Origin: Thermoplasmata archaeon | Lineage (GTDB): Archaea > Thermoplasmatota > Thermoplasmata > Thermoplasmatales > Thermoplasmataceae | Direction: 5' to 3' | DNA length: 11,651 nucleotides | Assembly (NCBI GenBank): GCA_021826765.1 | Contig: JAKAYK010000020.1 | Span: 1 to 11,651 of the forward strand | Shown: positions 7,610 to 11,651 of the stretch, piece after piece | Numbering within the stretch: the first letter of the stretch is position 1 | Layout: every line of letters starts with the position of its first letter | The notes under the pieces: model-generated | What the model saw: the letters and a program-made list of their open reading frames with translations, nothing else | What the model was told of the DNA's origin: nothing | Database searches by the model: none | Position numbers and translations under genes: made by a program

Positions 7610-8482
7610 GTGAAAGATCTACGCAGGATTATCAGAGGTACAACTGTAATCAATATTCCGGGCCTGCACATGGAGAATTCCATAATTGGTATAGTGGGGC
7701 CAAATGGAAGCGGGAAATCAACCTTACTGAAAATCATTTCAGGTTGCGTTGATGATTTTGAGGGAACAAGTTTTGTGGATGGAATCAGCATAGTGGAGAA
7801 CCATAAGGAATGTGTCAGGAAAGTTGGGGCCCTGATTGAGAATCCATGGCTTTATTCCTATGTGAATTCTTATGAAATGCTTGAAATCGCATATAAATTA
7901 AGAAAAGGAGAGAATGGCAATAGGATCGAGATTGAAAGCAATCTCGAATCTCTCGGGTTGCTTTCCAAAAAAAATGTTCCTTTAAGAGATCTCTCATCGG
8001 GAGAGAAAAAAAGGCTATCCATCGGGCTTGCTGTCGTTGGATCTCCCGATATAATCATACTGGATGAGCCCACAGATAATATGGATGCCATGGGTGTGGA
8101 CATGTTTGAGAATCTGATCAATAAACTGAAAAGTGAAAAGGAAAGGCTCATCATTATCACGTCCCACGATCTTAATATAATTGGAAAAATCTGTAGCAGA
8201 ATAATTTTTCTTGTAGGCGGTGAAATCAGGGAGGATCTTGAACTGGACGGCCATGGATATTATCTGGTGCTCTATACAGACGGGAACTTCAACCCGGAAA
8301 GTTTTGAAAATTATAAAACTGATCACCAAGGTATAGGAAAGATTGCAGTTTGGATAGAGAATGAGCAGATGCTAAACAGTTTCTTTAATACAATCACAGA
8401 AAAAGGAATCAGAGTTAAAAATATAGAAAAAATCACCCGAGCAGAGCTCGAGTATAAAAAAATAATGGGATTAAAGCAGTAA
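7610..8482 (+). CDS. ABC transporter ATP-binding protein
   Basis: Cytosolic ATPase that powers the adjacent ABC-2 permease. From GTG at 7610 the protein has 290 residues. Walker A GPNGSGKST is at 30-38, the Q-loop position reads ALIENPW (74-80) as in BcrA/NatA-like exporters, the signature LSSGEKKRL is at 128-136, Walker B IIILDEPTD is at 148-156 with catalytic Glu153, and the switch His186 is in SHD. All needed residues are intact. A C-terminal extension of about 75 residues follows the core, as in many ABC-2 ATPases. The GTG start lacks a ribosome site and leaves the first strand short; reading from an ATA at 7595 would add SSVEV and place the strong GGTGA site at the right distance, so the true start may lie there. 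The 3' end overlaps the convergent surface-protein gene by 12 bases. Confidence 0.93.
   Translation: MKDLRRIIRGTTVINIPGLHMENSIIGIVGPNGSGKSTLLKIISGCVDDFEGTSFVDGISIVENHKECVRKVGALIENPWLYSYVNSYEMLEIAYKLRKGENGNRIEIESNLESLGLLSKKNVPLRDLSSGEKKRLSIGLAVVGSPDIIILDEPTDNMDAMGVDMFENLINKLKSEKERLIIITSHDLNIIGKICSRIIFLVGGEIREDLELDGHGYYLVLYTDGNFNPESFENYKTDHQGIGKIAVWIENEQMLNSFFNTITEKGIRVKNIEKITRAELEYKKIMGLKQ
8456..8462 (-). terminator. T-run for the surface-protein gene, lying inside the ATPase gene
   Basis: A7 on the plus strand reads as T7 on the minus strand, starting nine bases beyond the TAA of the 450-residue gene. It is a likely archaeal stop signal placed within the last codons of the converging ATPase gene. 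Confidence 0.4.
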
Positions 8483-9823
8483 AATCTCTTCACCAAGCAG
8501 AACTTCCATTCCTGACTGGGAGACCAGCTTTGTGTTATGATTAACAATTTCAATCAATCCTATGTATGAATTGTAATCAAAGAGCACGATGGATATGTTA
8601 GAATTCGAAGCAGAGATCGTACTGTTTTCGCTGAAGAATACATATCTTGATCCATTCAGAGTGGAACTTTTGAACACCTTTGAGTAATTGTGCGTAAGTG
8701 TAAGGAAGCCGTTGAACAGGGTGGTGTTGAAATTGTTGTTGAACTTCAAAAGCCCTACCAGTGTAGCATTTCCCTGGCCATCTCCGTAAGTTGAAAATGC
8801 TATGGTAGAAATGTTTGACATTGCCTCGCCCATATAAGCAGATTCAGAAGATGTTGTAGTCATATTGGAGGTGTTTACAAATTCTTTGTAAAGAGTTGAA
8901 GCATTCTGAATGTTTACATCAACCTGAAGGAAATTTGTTTCATTTATCCCAGTCTGGGCCTGTATCTGAGTGGATGTGATGAATATTGGGTGAGCCGGCT
9001 CAGATGATGCGTGTTCAAGAATTGAAACCTCGCTGTTCATAAGAGATAATGTAGAATTCAATGACTCATTCACAGTTGAAAGGTGGAGTACAAGAATAAG
9101 GTGATTGGTATAGACTGATAACATCACATTAACGTACATTCCTGTGGCATTGAATGCAGTGGAGACATGTTCAAAGAGACTTGACTCGAAGTAACCATAT
9201 ATGTATGGAGTTCCTGCGGCTGTCATTCCCATTGATACATTGGCTGATGTTGAATTCGCAGCACTGTTATTCATTGCAGTCCAGACCTGGGTGACTATAC
9301 TCAGGTTTTTCTCTGAGATGTATCCTACTGTAACTATCCCTGCACCAGAAGTTGGCTGAAACACAGCAAATTCAAGAGATGTTAATCCATTAAGAGGAGA
9401 TGTGTTGGATGTTGTAGATGATGTTGAAGGAGTTGCTGAAATTGATTGTGCGTTTGAATTCTGCAATGATATGTATGGCATTTTTCCAACGATCTGGTTG
9501 TAACCGGGCATTACATATGTAGTCAGAGGAGTTGTGCCTGTAAATGAGATTGAACTGCCTCCACCCTCAATTATAGCCATTCCTGCAGATGCATTGCTTG
9601 CTGTAGCAGTTGAGCCTGTAGTCTGGCTCCAGTTGCCTCCCATGCTCTTGTTCACCTGATTGGAACTTACCACATTGGGGGAGTTGTACTGTGGGGATGT
9701 GGATGAATACGTTGCTGAGCTTGCTCCATTTGAAGTCAGTTTTCCGGTAGCATAAAGTAACCCGGTAGATACCACGAGGGCCGCTACTATAACGACTAAA
9801 GCTATTTTAAAAACACTTTTCAT
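8471..9823 (-). CDS. Anchored, sequon-rich extracytoplasmic protein, unknown function
   Basis: I do not recognise this 450-residue protein. Residues 5-26 (FKIALVVIVAALVVSTGLLY) are one hydrophobic segment after a basic start, a signal peptide or N-terminal anchor; there is no C-terminal membrane helix. Residues 28-80 and 120-145 are low-complexity Ser/Thr/Asn/Gly linkers. Two more ordered regions follow, roughly 146-265 and 280-445, with alternating hydrophobic patterns suggesting beta structure. I count about 22 N-X-S/T sequons and no cysteine, fitting a heavily glycosylated protein exposed to hot acid. The general plan resembles that of the 270-residue protein at 5935 (anchor plus sequon-rich outside domain, and a TYxxPG-like segment in both), which is weak evidence of relationship. 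The ATG at 9823 has no ribosome site but a good TATA element at -27 to -18, so the mRNA is probably leaderless. It converges on the ABC ATPase gene and overlaps it. Confidence 0.82.
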   Translation of the reverse strand: MKSVFKIALVVIVAALVVSTGLLYATGKLTSNGASSATYSSTSPQYNSPNVVSSNQVNKSMGGNWSQTTGSTATASNASAGMAIIEGGGSSISFTGTTPLTTYVMPGYNQIVGKMPYISLQNSNAQSISATPSTSSTTSNTSPLNGLTSLEFAVFQPTSGAGIVTVGYISEKNLSIVTQVWTAMNNSAANSTSANVSMGMTAAGTPYIYGYFESSLFEHVSTAFNATGMYVNVMLSVYTNHLILVLHLSTVNESLNSTLSLMNSEVSILEHASSEPAHPIFITSTQIQAQTGINETNFLQVDVNIQNASTLYKEFVNTSNMTTTSSESAYMGEAMSNISTIAFSTYGDGQGNATLVGLLKFNNNFNTTLFNGFLTLTHNYSKVFKSSTLNGSRYVFFSENSTISASNSNISIVLFDYNSYIGLIEIVNHNTKLVSQSGMEVLLGEEILLL

Positions 9824-9840
9824 GTATAGGTGATCAATTT

Positions 9841-9850
9841 TTATTTATAT
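9841..9850 (-). promoter_or_regulatory. TATA box of the surface-protein gene (leaderless type)
   Basis: On the minus strand ATATAAATAA spans -27 to -18 from the ATG, preceded by an A-rich stretch (AAAAGTAT) that could serve as the TFB-binding element. Transcription would start at about the ATG. The sequence just before the ATG is not a ribosome site; it even reads as the complement of one (GATCACCT). Confidence 0.6.
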
Positions 9851-10009
9851 ATACTTTTATATTTTTCATTTTCCGAATTAAGTTATGACGTTTGGACTTT
9901 AAGTTGCATAATCATGAGATGGGCTATTAGATTATATTTATTGATTAAATTTCACGGTTTTTTGCGGTTATTAGAATTTTCAGTATAATCAAAGGCAATC
10001 TAAATCAGC

Positions 10010-10021
10010 ATTGCATGCAAT
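10010..10021. repeat. 12-base perfect palindrome ATTGCATGCAAT
   Basis: A perfect inverted repeat without spacer in the 251-base gap between the surface-protein gene and tRNA-Gly (9824-10074). It is about 185 bases before the surface-protein start and 54 bases beyond the tRNA end. It could be a dimeric-protein binding site or chance; nothing else recognisable is in the gap. Confidence 0.3.
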
Positions 10022-10074
10022 CATCACATATGTTTGTGAAAATTCAAAATTGTATATGCATCTCTATTCGAAAA

Positions 10075-10146
10075 TGCGGGAACCGGGATTCGAACCCGGG
10101 TTAAGGGCTTGGGAAGCCCCTGTGATGACCACTACACTATTCCCGC
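10075..10146 (-). tRNA. tRNA-Gly (anticodon CCC)
   Basis: On the minus strand the acceptor GCGGGAA pairs fully with TTCCCGC and is followed by discriminator A. The anticodon stem GGGGC/GCCCT (one G-U) encloses TTCCCAA, giving anticodon CCC for GGG codons. The T arm is CCGGG/CCCGG around TTCGAAT, and the D arm is the short GTG/CAC type common in tRNA-Gly. No intron is present, CCA is not encoded, and C56 is present. Confidence 0.96.
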
Positions 10147-10197
10147 TTAAAACAGATTTTTATGGTCTAAGCTGGAAATTTTAAAATGGAGGGTGGT

Positions 10198-11448
10198 TCA
10201 GTACCATCCTCTCGCTTTCATAGAGTCAGCAACTCTCTGAACTGCTATGATATACGCACCCATTCTCGGGTCAGTTTTGTATTTTTCTGCTGTTTCAAGC
10301 ACGGCTTCAGCTGATGCAGTCATCTTCCTGTCAAGCTTGTCATATACTTCTTCTGCAGTCCAATAGTATCCTCCCATATTCTGAACCCACTCAAAATAAG
10401 ATACTGTCACTCCTCCTGCATTCGAAAGGAAATCCGGAAGAACAAGTACATTGTTTTTGTGGAGTATAACATCAGCTTCAGGAGTCGTTGGCCCATTTGC
10501 AAGTTCAAGCACGATCTTTGCCTTTATTTTAGATGCGTTCTTTCCTGTCAACTGGTTCTCAATGGCTGCAGGTATGAGCACATCCACATCAAGTTCGAGA
10601 AGATCCTCGTTTGAGATATTCTTTGCACCTTTGAAGCCCTGTACTGTGCCTTTCTCCTGTTTGTGTTTCAAAAGTGAATCATAGTCAATTCCGCTTTCAA
10701 GGAATATTCCTCCCTTCGTGTCAGATATTGCAACAACCTTTGATCCAAAGTGCTCTTTTACAAGCTTGAGTGCAAACTGTCCTGCGTTTCCAAATCCCTG
10801 TATTGCAACTCTTGCCTTGGAAAGATCTATATTCTTTTTCTTTGCACCAACTTTCAGGACGTACATTCCGCCTTTTGCTGTTGCGTCGCCCCTTCCCTGT
10901 GAACCTCCAAGTGTCAGTGGTTTTCCTGTTATAACTCCGGGTGAGGACCTTCTTGTAATATTCTCATATTCATCCATCATCCAGGCCATTATCTGTGGTG
11001 TTGTGTAGACATCAGGAGCAGGAACATCCACCTCTGGGCCTATGAATTCCCCAATTGCTCTGACGTATGCTCTGCTGAGTCTCTCAAGTTCTGCATTGCT
11101 CATGGATTTTGGATCGCATATAATTCCGCCCTTTGCTCCGCCAAGAGGGATATCCACGACTGCTGTTTTCCAGGTCATCCATGCAGATAGAGCTTTCACT
11201 GTTGATAAGGTCTCATCAGGGTGGAATCTGATTCCGCCTTTTGTGGGGCCTCTTGCAGAGTTGTAGTGTACTCTGAATCCTGTGAAAACTTTAACTTCTC
11301 CGCTATCCATCCTTACAGGAAGACTAACTTGAAGTATCTGTTGGGGACTCTTTAGTATCTCAAATGCCTGCTTATCCAGTTTCATTATCTTTGCTGCTTT
11401 TCCAAGCTGTTCCACCGCTATTTCAAACGGGTCTAGATTTTCTGTCAT
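10198..11448 (-). CDS. gdhA: Glutamate dehydrogenase
   Basis: Interconverts glutamate and 2-oxoglutarate plus ammonia with NAD(P); hexameric cytosolic enzyme linking nitrogen assimilation to the TCA cycle. The ATG at 11448 gives 416 residues, the usual length, beginning MTENLDPFEIAVEQL, and GGTGG stands four bases before it; a GTG eight codons upstream has no such support. Substrate-binding domain: Lys70 in GPTKGGIRF, Lys94 in WMTWKTA, the catalytic Lys106 in PLGGAKGGI, and Asp146 in VPAPDVYT. The Rossmann domain carries VAIQGFGNAGQ at 214-224 and AISDTKGG at 240-247; ELANGPTTPEAD (315-326) and LSNAGGVTVSYFEWVQN (341-357) complete the active site. All key residues are present. Whether NAD or NADP is preferred is not decided here. 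The gene has its own AT-rich promoter region and follows the RidA gene on the same strand after 113 bases. Confidence 0.97.
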   Translation of the reverse strand: MTENLDPFEIAVEQLGKAAKIMKLDKQAFEILKSPQQILQVSLPVRMDSGEVKVFTGFRVHYNSARGPTKGGIRFHPDETLSTVKALSAWMTWKTAVVDIPLGGAKGGIICDPKSMSNAELERLSRAYVRAIGEFIGPEVDVPAPDVYTTPQIMAWMMDEYENITRRSSPGVITGKPLTLGGSQGRGDATAKGGMYVLKVGAKKKNIDLSKARVAIQGFGNAGQFALKLVKEHFGSKVVAISDTKGGIFLESGIDYDSLLKHKQEKGTVQGFKGAKNISNEDLLELDVDVLIPAAIENQLTGKNASKIKAKIVLELANGPTTPEADVILHKNNVLVLPDFLSNAGGVTVSYFEWVQNMGGYYWTAEEVYDKLDRKMTASAEAVLETAEKYKTDPRMGAYIIAVQRVADSMKARGWY

Positions 11449-11452
11449 AATT

Positions 11453-11457
11453 CCACC
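11453..11457 (-). promoter_or_regulatory. Ribosome site that fixes the gdhA start
   Basis: GGTGG on the minus strand ends four bases before the ATG at 11448. This is the same motif and spacing as the permease gene at 6747, and it rules against the upstream GTG at 11472. Confidence 0.65.
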
Positions 11458-11510
11458 ATTTAAGGTAAACACGGTATTGCCACACAGGATTAAACCTTTT
11501 TCAGAGTGTT

Positions 11511-11524
11511 ATTAATTTAAATTA
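11511..11524 (-). promoter_or_regulatory. Possible TATA region of gdhA
   Basis: The minus strand reads TAATTTAAATTAAT about 63-76 bases before the gdhA ATG. A start of transcription some 25 bases further on would leave a leader of about 45 bases carrying the GGTGG site. The surrounding sequence is all AT-rich, so placement is approximate. Confidence 0.35.
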
Positions 11525-11546
11525 TTTTGAAATAAAATTAATTATT

Positions 11547-11556
11547 AAAAAGAAAA
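11547..11556 (-). terminator. T-rich terminator after the RidA-family gene
   Basis: On the minus strand TTTTCTTTTT lies shortly after the TAA at 11562-11564. This suggests that the RidA-family transcript ends before gdhA begins. Confidence 0.45.
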
Positions 11557-11561
11557 TGTGT

Positions 11562-11651
11562 TTATGCTTTTGATGCTGTGACTTCAAGTTCCACAAGTGC
11601 ATCGGGATTTACAAAACCACATATGATCGTTGTCCTCACAGGGGCCCTGTT
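11562..11651 (-). CDS. RidA (YjgF/YER057c/UK114) family protein, C-terminal 29 residues
   Basis: The frame is open to the window edge and ends in TAA; only the last 29 codons are seen. They contain RAPVRTTIICGFVNPDALVE followed by LEVTASKA, matching the RidA C-terminal signature: the conserved Arg (in VRTT) that binds the substrate carboxylate and the Glu of the VELE stretch that helps water attack. RidA enzymes hydrolyse reactive enamines/imines formed by PLP enzymes such as threonine dehydratase. The gene lies upstream of gdhA on the same strand, with a T-run and a new promoter region between them. Family call is good for so short a piece; the precise subgroup is not determinable. Confidence 0.82.
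   Translation of the reverse strand, partial: NRAPVRTTIICGFVNPDALVELEVTASKA

Noticed and set aside
5663..9823. Idea that the ABC/surface cassette is a mobile element inserted at a tRNA
   Set aside because: No integrase, transposase, terminal repeats or duplicated tRNA end were seen; tRNA-Asn and tRNA-Gly are both intact and not adjacent to repeat copies of themselves.
9914..9988. 24-codon plus-strand open frame (MRWAIRLYLL...) in the gap before tRNA-Gly
   Set aside because: It is very short, lacks a ribosome site and lies in AT-rich non-coding sequence; its weak hydrophobic character is not enough.
11449..11472. Longer gdhA from a GTG at 11472
   Set aside because: It would read through the GGTGG ribosome site as coding sequence and add eight atypical residues; the ATG at 11448 fits the family length and spacing.

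Overview
The window looks like a chromosomal segment of a Thermoplasmatales-type euryarchaeon (Thermoplasma/Ferroplasma/Cuniculiplasma relatives); species cannot be fixed from sequence alone. The evidence is a group II chaperonin (thermosome) with the Gly/Met-rich tail, an archaeal Trm56 tRNA methyltransferase, archaeal GGTGA-type ribosome sites, TATA elements about 25 bases before start codons, CCA-less tRNA genes, and extracytoplasmic proteins dense in N-glycosylation sequons, as expected in wall-less acidophiles. Base composition is moderately AT-rich.

Left part (1-4074, + strand): the C-terminal two thirds of a thermosome subunit, then T-rich terminator tracts, then a tight sucC-sucD-argF block. 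These genes encode succinyl-CoA ligase beta and alpha (TCA cycle, substrate-level ATP) and ornithine carbamoyltransferase (arginine synthesis). Each is preceded by a Shine-Dalgarno site, with gaps of 1 and 4 bases. A hairpin that contains the argF stop codon, followed by T7, closes the block. Region 4092-5691 (- strand): a DNA-binding ArsR-like protein, Trm56 with an added C-terminal domain that looks like a decayed HD domain, and tRNA-Asn(GTT), all head to tail.

Middle (5935-9823): the accessory-looking part. On the + strand lie a membrane-anchored extracytoplasmic protein, an ABC-2 type permease and an ABC ATPase, almost without gaps. Converging on them and overlapping by 12 bases is a - strand gene for a 450-residue, cysteine-free, Ser/Thr/Asn-rich anchored surface protein with about 22 sequons. 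I recognise the ABC parts by family only; the substrate is unknown, and the two anchored proteins have no function I can name.

Right part (10075-11651, - strand): tRNA-Gly(CCC), glutamate dehydrogenase (gdhA) and the last 29 codons of a RidA-family protein running off the window. Carbon and nitrogen metabolism meet here: GDH makes or consumes 2-oxoglutarate and glutamate, SucCD works on the TCA step after 2-oxoglutarate, ArgF uses ornithine, and RidA proteins clear reactive enamines/imines.

There is no gene-free stretch above 300 bases; the largest gaps (5663-5934 and 9824-10074) contain TATA-like elements and a short palindrome but no convincing gene. No insertion sequence, CRISPR array or integrase was seen.
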